Part shown: positions 1-6,586 of the stretch, one piece after another
Numbering within the stretch: the stretch's first letter is position 1
How the letters are laid out: every line of letters begins with the position of its first letter
From: an uncultured Intrasporangium sp.
GTDB taxonomy: Bacteria; Actinomycetota; Actinomycetes; Actinomycetales; Dermatophilaceae
Reading direction: 5' to 3'
DNA: 11,240 bases
Assembly (NCBI GenBank): GCA_937873285.1
Contig: CALMNV010000069.1
Coordinates: 1-11,240 of the forward strand
Translations under genes and position numbers: made by a program
The notes under the pieces: generated by a model
Seen by the model: only the letters and a program-made list of their open reading frames with translations
Told to the model about the DNA's origin: nothing
Databases searched by the model: none

Positions 1-1961
1 GTCGGCACGGCGAGGAGCGGGAGGAGGGCGAGCACGACGATGAGCACTGCCGCCACGAGCGTCGGTGGCGGCGAGAACGACGCGCTCGCCCCCGTGCCGG
101 CGAGCACCCCGGCGGTGAGCAGGAGCAGCACGTAGGAGCAGAACTGGGCGAGCTGGGCGAGCCCCACGCTGGCGGCCGCCACCGCCGGCGGGATGCCGGT
201 CTTCTGCAGATACCTCGTGTTGAGCGCCAGGTTGCCGATGGCCGGCGGGGCGACGAGGCCACTGAACGCGACGGCCAGCTGGGTCATGTAGGTCCGCACG
301 AAGGAGAGCCTGACGTTGACCGAGCCGCTGAGGGCGATCGAGGCACCGGCGAAGGTGAGCGCGGCGAACGCCACCGTCGCCAGCGCCCACCACCACTTGG
401 CGGAGCCGACCACGTTCGCGAGGTTGACCTGCGCGAGCTGGGTGAGCAGCAGGTATGCCGCGACGCCGCCACCGACGACGGTGATGAGGGCGCGTGGGCT
501 CATCCGTCGCAGCTCGACGGGTGCCACCTGCTCCGGGCTCGGCTGCAGGCGCAGGATGCACTCACGCAGTGCGCCGAGCAGTGCCTTGTCCCTGCCGAGG
601 GCCTTGCGCGTCGACGAGGTCAGGGCCAGCGGCTGCAGCAGAGGGAGGGCTCGCGCCACCGTCTCCTTTCCCAGCTCGGCCACGGCCGTGCGCACGGCAC
701 GCTCGGCGCCGACACCGAGGGCCACCGTGGTGAGCAGCTGGGCAGTGTCGATCCGCAGGGCCACGTCGCTGGCCGCGATGTCGCCGGCCCCGGTCCGGCG
801 CAGTCCCGCGCGACCGTCGGGCCCCATGGTGACGATGTCCGGCGCAAGCCCGCGGTGCGCGATGCGGTGCAGCTGAAGCCGACCGAGCATCTGCCAGACG
901 GCGTGGAGCTGGGCGTCGTCGAGGTCGGCCCCGAGCTCCCCGAGCAGGGTGCCCTCGGGCTTGGCGTAGGCGATGAGCGCGGAGAAGGGGCCCACCTCGG
1001 CGACCGCGACCGGAGCGGGGGCCGGGATGCCGGCCCGCGCGAGGACCAGCCCCATCAGGGTGCGGTGCTCGATGTCGGCGCGCAGGGTGAGCGCGGGTGG
1101 CCGGGTGCTCGCGCTGCGCAGCCGAGCCGACCGGAGCAGGCGCCGGCCGGAGGCCCACCACATCGTGTCGCGGTCGAGGACCCGCACGTCCAGCTGCCCT
1201 GCGGGCGTGTCGCCCGCGTAGGTCCGCGTCCCCCCGTCGAGGGAGAGCAGCTCCAGCCGGGTGAGCGGGATGCCGCCGGTCACGAGCACCTGCGCCACCT
1301 GGGTGCCGGCCGGGCGGTTGGAGACGGCGCCGAACGCATAGCGGAAGGCGAGCCCGACGGCCCAGCCGAGCAGCACCGAGCAGAAGATCGACAGCCCGGT
1401 GCTGGCACCGGAGAGGAAGACGGTGACCGCGAGCGACGCCACGACGACGGCAGCGACGGTCGAGATGCGGCGGCGCCGCATGGCGTCGGCCACGGTGAGC
1501 AGGGCCACGATCGAGACGAGGACCGCGTCGAGGGGCTCGGTGTAGCCGGCGCTGAGCGGCCGGGTGAGCGCACCGAGGACCGACCCCAGATGCCCGTCGA
1601 GGATGAGGGTCCGCAGCGCGAGGACGAGCAAGGCGCCGGCTCCGGCCGCAAGCAGGGCCTGGACCAGCTGCCAGTAGCGGCCACGCACGACGAGGTCCGC
1701 CCCCACCACAAGCGGCAGGACCACGACGCCGATGCCGCCCAGCCAGCCGAAGAGCTGGAGCAGCACCCTCGGCAGACCGCTGGTCGCCAGGGCCAGGTCC
1801 CGCTCCAGCGCCCCGGTCGTCCCCACTGCGACGTCCGCGACGGCGATGACCACGACCAGGAGCGTCACGACGAGCGCCAGCCGCAGCGCGTCCGCGGGAC
1901 GCCGGACCCGGTCCGGGACGGGGGGCTCGATCACCTCGACCGGGGCGGGGTTGATGGGCAC
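1..1961 (-). CDS. Large membrane protein: N-terminal TM block, kinase-like domain, flippase-like (UPF0104/LPG-synthase TM) domain; 3' end cut by window
   Basis: The frame is open from a GTG at 1961 to the left edge (about 653 codons), so the C-terminus is missing. Residues ~1-24 are a cytoplasmic lead. About six hydrophobic helices follow (~25-46, 64-88, 98-121, 144-160, 166-183, 188-210). A soluble region (~220-485) resembles a protein kinase lobe: an HRGLAPDIV stretch near 369-377 sits where HRDLxxxxN is expected, so the catalytic Asp is Gly and the Asn is not conserved, suggesting a pseudokinase. The PLLQPLAL block (~439-447) is, from memory, typical of this actinobacterial family. From ~490 a second membrane domain begins, with the SGLVAPPAIGN segment (~567-577) resembling the UPF0104/lysylphosphatidylglycerol-synthase transmembrane family. 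Known relatives (MprF C-terminal domain) are associated with flipping lipids or glycolipids; the substrate here is unknown. The start is chosen because hydrophobic, family-like sequence begins soon after it and a -10-like box lies 6 nt upstream. Confidence 0.85.
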   Translation of the reverse strand, partial: MPINPAPVEVIEPPVPDRVRRPADALRLALVVTLLVVVIAVADVAVGTTGALERDLALATSGLPRVLLQLFGWLGGIGVVVLPLVVGADLVVRGRYWQLVQALLAAGAGALLVLALRTLILDGHLGSVLGALTRPLSAGYTEPLDAVLVSIVALLTVADAMRRRRISTVAAVVVASLAVTVFLSGASTGLSIFCSVLLGWAVGLAFRYAFGAVSNRPAGTQVAQVLVTGGIPLTRLELLSLDGGTRTYAGDTPAGQLDVRVLDRDTMWWASGRRLLRSARLRSASTRPPALTLRADIEHRTLMGLVLARAGIPAPAPVAVAEVGPFSALIAYAKPEGTLLGELGADLDDAQLHAVWQMLGRLQLHRIAHRGLAPDIVTMGPDGRAGLRRTGAGDIAASDVALRIDTAQLLTTVALGVGAERAVRTAVAELGKETVARALPLLQPLALTSSTRKALGRDKALLGALRECILRLQPSPEQVAPVELRRMSPRALITVVGGGVAAYLLLTQLAQVNLANVVGSAKWWWALATVAFAALTFAGASIALSGSVNVRLSFVRTYMTQLAVAFSGLVAPPAIGNLALNTRYLQKTGIPPAVAAASVGLAQLAQFCSYVLLLLTAGVLAGTGASASFSPPPTLVAAVLIVVLALLPLLAVP

Positions 1962-1967
1962 CGGCTC

Positions 1968-1973
1968 ATTCTC
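1968..1973 (-). promoter_or_regulatory. Candidate -10 element for the flippase-like gene (possible leaderless start)
   Basis: On the minus strand GAGAAT lies 6 nt before the GTG at 1961. It keeps the A at position 2 and the T at position 6 of an actinobacterial TANNNT box but lacks the first T. No convincing Shine-Dalgarno sequence stands at the right distance, so transcription may start at or next to the GTG. No clear -35 is visible. The evidence is spacing only. Confidence 0.3.
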
Positions 1974-2072
1974 GCCCAGCCGTGTGCCGGAGCACCGCAA
2001 CTGGCGCCCGCGTCGGATGTCGTGCGCTCGAGGTCGGTGGGCTCGGGACCAGCCCGGGGCCCGGCGGGGACG

Positions 2073-2078
2073 TACGCT
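2073..2078 (+). promoter_or_regulatory. Candidate -10 element for the AI-2E permease gene (possible leaderless start)
   Basis: TACGCT fits the actinobacterial TANNNT -10 consensus and ends 6 nt before the GTG at 2085, which places the transcription start on or beside the start codon. The purine-rich GGCGGGGA further upstream is about 14 nt from the GTG, too far for a good ribosome-binding site. Together these favour a leaderless mRNA. No clear -35 hexamer is seen. Confidence 0.45.
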
Positions 2079-2084
2079 CGCCGT

Positions 2085-3368
2085 GTGAGCGAGCACCCGC
2101 GGCATCCCGCCACCCGGCGCCCCGTCCCGGTCGGGCAGGCCGCTCCGCAGTGGGTCGCGCTCGCCCCCAGCAGCGTCCGCCGCACCCTGGTCGCCGTGGT
2201 CGTCGCCCTCGTGTTGCTGCGGGTGGGCGAGTGGGCCCTCCACGCGATCGGCTCGTTCCTCTTCCTGCTGCTCATCGCCTGGTTGCTGTCGATCGCGATG
2301 GAGCCGGTCGTGCTCTGGCTGGTGGCCCGAGGCGTCCGGCGGGGCCTGGCCACGGGCCTGACGATGCTCGTCATGCGCGCCATGGTCGGCGCGCTCGTCC
2401 AGTTGTTCGGGTCGCTGTTCCTGGCCCAGCTCTCCGCGCTCGGACAATCCCTGCCCGGCACCGGGACGGCCGCCCTCAACTGGGTCAACGGGAGGCTCGG
2501 CACCACCTTCGACATCACCTCCGTCCAGCAGGCCCTCAGCCTCACCCCGACCCGCATCGGCGAGCTCGCCGGTCGGTATGGCGGCGGCATCCTCGGTGTC
2601 TTCGGGTCGCTGGTGACGTTCGTCTTCGACTCCCTGACGATTCTCGTGTTCGCCTTCTACCTCTCAGCGGACAGCCCTCGGCTGCGCCAGCGCATCGGCT
2701 CGTGGCTGCCTCCGCGCTACCAGCGGGTCTTCAACACCGTCTGGGTGACGTCCGTGGAGAAGACCGGCGGGTATGTCATCTCCAAGCTGGTCCTGGCGGC
2801 GCTGTCCGCGCTCTTCCACGTGGCCTTCTTCTGGTTCGTGCAGGTGCCCTTCTGGCTGCCGCTCGGGATCTTCGCCGGCATCGTCGGCCAGTTCATCCCG
2901 ACGGTCGGAACGTATATCGGCGTCGCACTGCCCGCCCTCTTCGCGCTGCTCTCAGAGCCGAGCACCGCGCTGTGGATCATCCTGTTCGCCACGGTGTACC
3001 AGCAGATCGAGAACTACGTCTTCACCCCGAAGATCAGCCGGCGCACCATGGACGTGCACCCGGCGGTGGCGCTCGGCTCCGTCATCGTCGGCGCAGCGCT
3101 CTTCGGCCCGGTCGGTGCGCTCATCGGCATCCCCGTCGCCGCGGTGGCGCTGTCGGTGCTCGACACCTTCAGCAAGGTGCATGAGCTCGTGCCCGAGCTC
3201 GCCTCGCTCGACACCCGAGCAGACGACGACGTCGGAAGGTCGGACCTGGGCGACGACGGCGACCAGCAGGACCAGGACGACCAGTCCGGAGACGACCGCC
3301 AGCCTTCCGGGAGGCGGGCGGCTGGCCTGGGCGTCCGTGCCGAAGTGCCTCCCGCGGGGGAGGGCTGA
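2085..3368 (+). CDS. AI-2E family transporter (permease)
   Basis: A 427-residue integral membrane protein of the AI-2E/TqsA/PerM family. Members have been linked to autoinducer-2 export and, in some bacteria, Na+(Li+)/H+ antiport; the substrate here cannot be read from sequence. Paired helices occur at ~33-46 and 57-80, followed by the soluble middle part and then the conserved C-terminal membrane core. That core contains FAFYLSADSPRLRQ, GQFIPTVGTYIG, and the QQIENYVFTPKISRRTMDVHP signature, followed by a glycine-rich helix (GPVGALIGIPVAA). The GTG at 2085 is chosen because the AI-2E-like sequence starts soon after it and a TACGCT box lies 6 nt upstream. The same frame stays open far upstream to 855, but that part is antisense to the flippase-like gene. 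The last ~50 residues form an unusual Asp/Gln-rich acidic, presumably disordered, tail. It is divergent from the flippase-like gene and convergent with the MSMEG_6728-type gene. Confidence 0.9.
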   Translation: MSEHPRHPATRRPVPVGQAAPQWVALAPSSVRRTLVAVVVALVLLRVGEWALHAIGSFLFLLLIAWLLSIAMEPVVLWLVARGVRRGLATGLTMLVMRAMVGALVQLFGSLFLAQLSALGQSLPGTGTAALNWVNGRLGTTFDITSVQQALSLTPTRIGELAGRYGGGILGVFGSLVTFVFDSLTILVFAFYLSADSPRLRQRIGSWLPPRYQRVFNTVWVTSVEKTGGYVISKLVLAALSALFHVAFFWFVQVPFWLPLGIFAGIVGQFIPTVGTYIGVALPALFALLSEPSTALWIILFATVYQQIENYVFTPKISRRTMDVHPAVALGSVIVGAALFGPVGALIGIPVAAVALSVLDTFSKVHELVPELASLDTRADDDVGRSDLGDDGDQQDQDDQSGDDRQPSGRRAAGLGVRAEVPPAGEG

Positions 3369-3371
3369 CCC

Positions 3372-3413
3372 CCGCCTGCCGTATGCCGGGTGCGTCCCTC
3401 GTGGGACAGGCGG
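3372..3413. terminator. Weak nested inverted repeats between convergent genes
   Basis: The 70-nt gap between the AI-2E stop and the convergent MSMEG_6728-type stop holds CCGCCTG (3372-3378) matched by CAGGCGG (3407-3413). Inside it is a short GTCCC-TCGT-GGGAC stem (3394-3407). The two structures share one base and no T-tract follows on either strand, so bidirectional termination is only plausible. Two copies of GTATGCC (3381, 3424) also lie in this gap. Confidence 0.25.
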
Positions 3414-3438
3414 CGGCCTCTGCGTATGCCGTCGCCCC

Positions 3439-4404
3439 TCAAGACCTGCGATGAGGCGCCGCTGGGGACGGGCCCTCCTCGAGCGAGAACAGCGGCCGGA
3501 CGTCCTGCAGACGGGCTGGCCGCGGCAGGCTCGAGCGTGCCAGCACACGCGCCCAGGCGACCTGTCTCCGGTGGGTCACGTGACCACCTGGAAGGTAGGC
3601 GTAGTCGCTCGTGACGAGCCCCACGATGAGGCTGGCCCCCGCCGACGGCGCAACGGCCAGCTCGTCGCCCACCTCGACGTCCCACACGAGCTCCGCCAGC
3701 GCACGAACAGCTCGGCTGGGCCGGCGCGGGTTGTCCCCGTGGAGGGCGGCGAGCGCCACCAGGTCGAGACCCGCCGCGCTCCTGCTGACCCCGGTCGCGG
3801 CGCCGAAGCCGGCGACGCCGGTCCGCAGCGACTCGCCGAGCGCTGCGTCGGACTCCGCCCGCAGCACCCACAGCCGCCGGCGGCCCCCGGCCGCACCGGC
3901 CGCTGCGGCGGCGGCCGGTGCGGCCATCCCCGTCGACCCGGTCGGCGGGTCGGGGGGCGGCGCGGCGGGCGGCCACAGGTACGGCAGCCCCAGCGGGCAG
4001 TCCGGGAAGCGCAGCCGGTAGTAGGCGGGGTCCTTGCCGATGAGCTGGCTCTGGTGCGACAGGTGCAGCTGCGGGTCGCCCAGCCACGGTGGCAGCCCGC
4101 CGGCACGGCCCAGCTCGTCCTGGTCGAGCGACGACACGTGCGGGGCGAACTCGGCGATCTGCTCCGCCGTCGTGTCGCCGTGGCCTCGGGCCGTCCACGC
4201 CTCGGTGATGTCGAGCCCGTAGCGGACGAGCGCGTCGGTCCAGCCCCGCCACATCCTCACGGCCGGGTGGTTCTGCCACCCGTAGTGCGCAAACTCGAGA
4301 GCCCGCAGGATCTGCAGGGTCTCGACCCGTTGCTTGCCCAGGCGCCGTGAGTCGAGCACGTCGCCGGACTCCCGGAAGCTTGGGTACGGCAGAAACGTCT
4401 GCAC
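3439..4404 (-). CDS. MSMEG_6728-family protein (pyrimidine-dimer glycosylase-like) with C-terminal PUA/EVE-like domain
   Basis: A 321-residue protein in two parts. Residues 1-145 match by eye the actinobacterial MSMEG_6728 family: QTFLPYP at the start, LDSRRLGKQRVETLQILRAL (17-36), NHPAVRMWRG (45-54), PPWLGD (105-110) and KDPAYYRLRFP (124-134), ending in LPYLWP. I think this family is distantly related to T4 endonuclease V-type pyrimidine-dimer glycosylases, but that link is from memory and unproven. A Pro/Ala-rich linker (~146-176) leads to residues ~177-310. Their WVLRA start, VGDELAVAP, IVGLVTSDYAY and HRRQVAW segments resemble the PUA/EVE-like domain found at the N-terminus of some Mrr-type restriction enzymes, a reader of modified or damaged bases. 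The GTG start at 4404 is chosen because family homology begins there and GGGGA (4411-4415) lies 6 nt upstream. It follows the HAD gene by 16 nt, implying co-transcription. A DNA repair or modified-DNA role is inferred. Confidence 0.8.
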   Translation of the reverse strand: MQTFLPYPSFRESGDVLDSRRLGKQRVETLQILRALEFAHYGWQNHPAVRMWRGWTDALVRYGLDITEAWTARGHGDTTAEQIAEFAPHVSSLDQDELGRAGGLPPWLGDPQLHLSHQSQLIGKDPAYYRLRFPDCPLGLPYLWPPAAPPPDPPTGSTGMAAPAAAAAAGAAGGRRRLWVLRAESDAALGESLRTGVAGFGAATGVSRSAAGLDLVALAALHGDNPRRPSRAVRALAELVWDVEVGDELAVAPSAGASLIVGLVTSDYAYLPGGHVTHRRQVAWARVLARSSLPRPARLQDVRPLFSLEEGPSPAAPHRRS

Positions 4405-4420
4405 CGGCTGTCCCCGGTGC
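4401..4420 (-). promoter_or_regulatory. Intercistronic hairpin covering the RBS and GTG start of the MSMEG_6728-family gene
   Basis: On the minus strand GCACCGG (4420-4414), a 6-nt loop GGACAG and CCGGTGC (4407-4401) form a perfect 7-bp stem. It begins right after the HAD stop codon (TGA, 4423-4421). The GGGGA ribosome-binding site is split between stem and loop, and the GTG start (4404-4402) lies in the 3' arm. This layout would let translating ribosomes reaching the HAD stop open the structure (translational coupling). The repeat is seen directly; the regulatory effect is inferred. Confidence 0.5.
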
Positions 4421-5137
4421 TCAGGGAAGCGGTGGCTCGGCCGAGGCGCGCTCGGGGGGTGTGGCCCGAGCGAGCTCGTCCCAGTCCGCCTCGAGCAGCT
4501 CGAGCAGGCCGTCGGCGACGAGCACCGCGCCGGCCCGCTCCAGCTCGTCGACGCCGAAACCCCCGGTGCGCAGCGCGACGCACGGCGCACCCAGGCGTGC
4601 CGCCGAGGTGACGTCGAAGGTGGAGTCGCCGAGCACCAGAGCCTGGTGACCTCCGGCGCGTTCCAGAGCGACCTTCAGGATGTCCGGCGCCGGCTTGGAG
4701 GACTGCGCGTCGTCCGAGGTCGTCACGGCCGCGACGAGGTCCGCGACGCCGAGGAGCTCGAGAGCCCGCTCGGTGTGCCGGGCCTTGCCGGAGGAGGCGA
4801 GCGCGACACGGAAACCGCGGTCGGTGAGCAGCCGGACCAGGTCAGTCGCTCCCGGCAGCGGGGACACCTCGTCGAGCAGGCGATCGTACTCGGCCACCCA
4901 GCTCTCCCGCAGCGCGTCCCCGAGCTCGTCCTCGACGTCGTCACCGGCGAGCGCGCCGACGAGCCGGTCACCGCCCATCCCGACGGCTCGGTGGACTCGC
5001 CAGACCGGCAGCTCGAGGCCGTGTGAGCGGAACGCGCGGTGCCAGGCCAGGGCATGGTGGTAGGTCGAGTCGACGAGGGTGCCGTCGACGTCGAGGAGGA
5101 CGGTGTCGCGGCGGGGGCTGCTGGGCGCTGCTGTCAT
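4421..5137 (-). CDS. HAD-superfamily hydrolase (phosphoglycolate-phosphatase/beta-phosphoglucomutase-like)
   Basis: A 238-residue cytosolic hydrolase with all four HAD motifs. Motif I is DVDGTLVD (16-23; nucleophile D16, acid/base D18). Motif II is ALASSGK (112-118). The motif III lysine is in SKPAPD (K148). Motif IV is LGDSTFD (169-175), with D171 and D175 for Mg2+. The ~24-95 segment is a helical C1 cap, as in phosphoglycolate phosphatases and beta-phosphoglucomutases, so the substrate is probably a small phosphorylated metabolite but cannot be named. The ATG at 5137 is preferred to one 24 codons further up because the extra residues are not HAD-like and typical members start ~15 residues before motif I. 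No good Shine-Dalgarno is seen; GGAG lies ~16 nt away. It is the first gene of a two-gene unit with the MSMEG_6728-family gene and is divergent from the LCP gene. Confidence 0.9.
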   Translation of the reverse strand: MTAAPSSPRRDTVLLDVDGTLVDSTYHHALAWHRAFRSHGLELPVWRVHRAVGMGGDRLVGALAGDDVEDELGDALRESWVAEYDRLLDEVSPLPGATDLVRLLTDRGFRVALASSGKARHTERALELLGVADLVAAVTTSDDAQSSKPAPDILKVALERAGGHQALVLGDSTFDVTSAARLGAPCVALRTGGFGVDELERAGAVLVADGLLELLEADWDELARATPPERASAEPPLP

Positions 5138-5190
5138 GGCGGGCGTGTACCCACTCCACGCGGGCTGGTCACGGGGAACGCGCCCGGGGC

Positions 5191-5210
5191 GGTGCTCTTT
5201 AGAGGGCACC
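5191..5210. repeat. Imperfect inverted repeat in the divergent HAD/LCP intergenic region
   Basis: GGTGCTCT-TTAG-AGGGCACC can form an 8-bp stem with one G-T wobble and a 4-nt loop. It sits in the 215-nt gap between the divergent HAD and LCP genes, 54 nt upstream of the HAD start. It could be an operator or an RNA hairpin in a HAD leader. It is the most AT-rich spot of the gap. The function is unknown. Confidence 0.3.
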
Positions 5211-5317
5211 CCGCCGGTGGCCTGGGTCGCGGCATCTCCCGGGCGGCCCGGTCGAGCATCCGGCGCCCGTCCATCGCACTGTCAGGGCACGTGCAGCGAC
5301 TGCCCAGCCAGCCGACC

Positions 5318-5323
5318 TAGAGT
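5318..5323 (+). promoter_or_regulatory. Candidate -10 element for the LCP gene
   Basis: TAGAGT fits the TANNNT consensus and lies 29 nt upstream of the ATG at 5353. It would give a short leader containing the GGAG ribosome-binding site at 5341-5344 (8 nt from the ATG). No convincing -35 hexamer is present at 16-19 nt upstream. Confidence 0.4.
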
Positions 5324-5352
5324 CGCACGGTCCCGACCCCGGAGCGATCGAG

Positions 5353-6570
5353 ATGTCAATGCGCCCTGCCACCGCCCTGCCCCCAGCTCGGCCGCCCACC
5401 AGCCCCCGCGAGCCCGGGGCTGCGCGGCACGGCACCCGGCGTCGCCGGGTGGTGCTCACGGTGGTCGGAGCTCTCGTCGCGCTGCTGGTGCTCGGCGCCA
5501 TCGCGGTGGGCACGCTGCTCGGCGCCAAGGGCACGGCGGTGGCCACGAAGGTCTTCCAGGGCGGAGGGTCGCCCCTCCAGCTCGTCGCGCCCGGTGCGCC
5601 GCTGCGGACGGACGCCCAGGGCCGCTCCAACATCCTCGTCATCGGCACGAGCCAGGACGACCCGGGTCACGCCAACGGCCCGGGAGGTCAGGGGATGTGG
5701 CTCACCGACTCCATCCAGCTGGTCAGCTATGACCAGCGGCGCGCCTCGGCCACGATGATCGCCATCCCCCGTGACCTGTGGGTGCGGCTGCCCACGCCCT
5801 GCGTCGTGGGCGGTGAGGCCAAGATCAACGCCGTCTACGAGTGCGCCTCCGGGCTGTTCTCCCAGCAGCAGTCGGCGGTGCCGGACTACCCTGCCGTCGA
5901 CGCCCGCGGCGCGCAGGCGCTGATGCGCACGGTCTCCGAGGTGACCGGGCTGCAGGTGCAGTACTACGTGCACGTCGACTACTCGGTGGTGCGCCAGGCT
6001 GTCGACGCGGTCGGTGGGGTCAACGTCGACATCGTCGGCGACGGGCATCCCGGCATCTTCGACACCAACCAGGATCAGTACGGCGGGTGCCCGGGCGAGC
6101 AGGTCTCGTGCCGAACGGTGTACTACCCGCGCAACGGCGTCTACCACCTCGACGGGGCCCATGCCCTTGCTCTCGCCCGGGCGCGCGGGGACGCCAACCC
6201 GCGGTCCTCCCTCAACTACGGGTTGGCCCGTGGCGACCTGGACCGGGAGGCCAACCAGCAGAAGGTCATGCTCGCCCTCGCCCACCAGGCTGCGTCCATC
6301 GGCGTGCTGGCCAACCCGGTGGCCGTGAGCAACCTGCTGACCGCGCTCGGTGACAACGTGACGACCAACCTGTCCACCGGCGAGGCGAAGACCCTCTTCG
6401 ACTTCGTGCGCACGAAAGGCACCACCGGCATCTCGAGCTACACCCTGACGGATCCCGCCAAGCCGCTCCTGCGCATCGGGTGGGCGGGCCCTCAGAGCGT
6501 GGTGCGACCCGTCGCCGGGCTCTTCGACTACTCCGCCATCCACAGCGCGCTCGGCCCGCTGCCTCGCTGA
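5353..6570 (+). CDS. LytR-CpsA-Psr (LCP) family cell-wall polymer ligase
   Basis: A 405-residue membrane-anchored protein. A short basic cytoplasmic N-terminus (ending RHGTRRRR, 25-32) precedes one transmembrane helix (~33-57), and the rest lies outside. The LCP domain starts near residue 91 with NILVIGT, followed by TDS (118-120), IPRDLW (138-143), and the Arg-rich ALALARARGD (271-280) and GDLDREANQQ (294-303). These are family positions that bind the lipid pyrophosphate substrate. LCP proteins move a secondary polymer (teichoic acid, arabinogalactan or capsule) from an undecaprenyl carrier to peptidoglycan; which polymer is used here is not shown. Four extracellular cysteines (C150, C164, C246, C253) could form two disulfides. 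The ATG at 5353 has GGAG 8 nt upstream. A second ATG two codons later is possible. It is divergent from the HAD gene and ends 12 nt from the convergent ATPase gene. Confidence 0.93.
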   Translation: MSMRPATALPPARPPTSPREPGAARHGTRRRRVVLTVVGALVALLVLGAIAVGTLLGAKGTAVATKVFQGGGSPLQLVAPGAPLRTDAQGRSNILVIGTSQDDPGHANGPGGQGMWLTDSIQLVSYDQRRASATMIAIPRDLWVRLPTPCVVGGEAKINAVYECASGLFSQQQSAVPDYPAVDARGAQALMRTVSEVTGLQVQYYVHVDYSVVRQAVDAVGGVNVDIVGDGHPGIFDTNQDQYGGCPGEQVSCRTVYYPRNGVYHLDGAHALALARARGDANPRSSLNYGLARGDLDREANQQKVMLALAHQAASIGVLANPVAVSNLLTALGDNVTTNLSTGEAKTLFDFVRTKGTTGISSYTLTDPAKPLLRIGWAGPQSVVRPVAGLFDYSAIHSALGPLPR

Positions 6571-6586
6571 CCGGCCTTCCGGTCAG
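6567..6586. terminator. Shared stem-loop between convergent LCP and ABC-ATPase genes, containing both stop codons
   Basis: CTGACCGG (6567-6574), loop CCTT, CCGGTCAG (6579-6586) is a perfect 8-bp inverted repeat. The LCP stop TGA is at 6568-6570 in one arm and the ATPase stop (TGA on the minus strand, 6583-6585) is in the other. No T-run follows on either side, so it is a candidate bidirectional terminator or 3'-end stabilising hairpin rather than a canonical intrinsic terminator. Confidence 0.5.

Noticed and set aside
855..2084. A very long plus-strand open frame that joins directly to the AI-2E gene and would give an 837-residue protein.
   Set aside because: This part is antisense to the flippase-like gene, reads as low-complexity Gly/Arg/Asp/His-rich sequence without domains, and the minus-strand frame shows clear membrane and kinase-like features. 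The AI-2E gene starts at 2085.
2952..3548. A minus-strand frame with a Leu/Val-rich run that looks like a transmembrane helix (opposite ~3240-3300).
   Set aside because: It is the complement of the Asp/Gln-rich tail of the AI-2E gene (GAC/CAG read backwards gives Val/Leu). Outside that run the frame is Arg/His-rich and has no family features.
3014..4279. A 421-residue minus-strand frame overlapping the MSMEG_6728-family gene in another phase.
   Set aside because: It is Arg/Ala/Pro-rich without motifs, and the overlapping frame has recognisable family blocks.
2773..4350. A 525-residue plus-strand frame across the AI-2E 3' end and the MSMEG_6728-family gene.
   Set aside because: It overlaps two well-supported genes and its translation is Ser/Arg/Pro-rich nonsense typical of shadow frames in high-GC DNA.
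4405..4590. The upstream extension of the MSMEG_6728-family frame beyond the GTG at 4404.
   Set aside because: It runs through the HAD coding sequence in another phase and is Ser/Arg/Pro-rich; family homology and a good RBS begin at the GTG.
5138..5209. An upstream ATG at 5209 that would extend the HAD protein by 24 residues.
   Set aside because: The added residues are not HAD-like, no ribosome-binding site precedes them, and part of the extension overlaps the inverted repeat at 5191-5210. The ATG at 5137 gives the usual distance to motif I.
5356..6543. A 395-residue minus-strand frame opposite the LCP gene.
   Set aside because: The plus strand carries the full LCP domain with its conserved motifs; the opposite frame is a Gly/Val/Asp-rich shadow.
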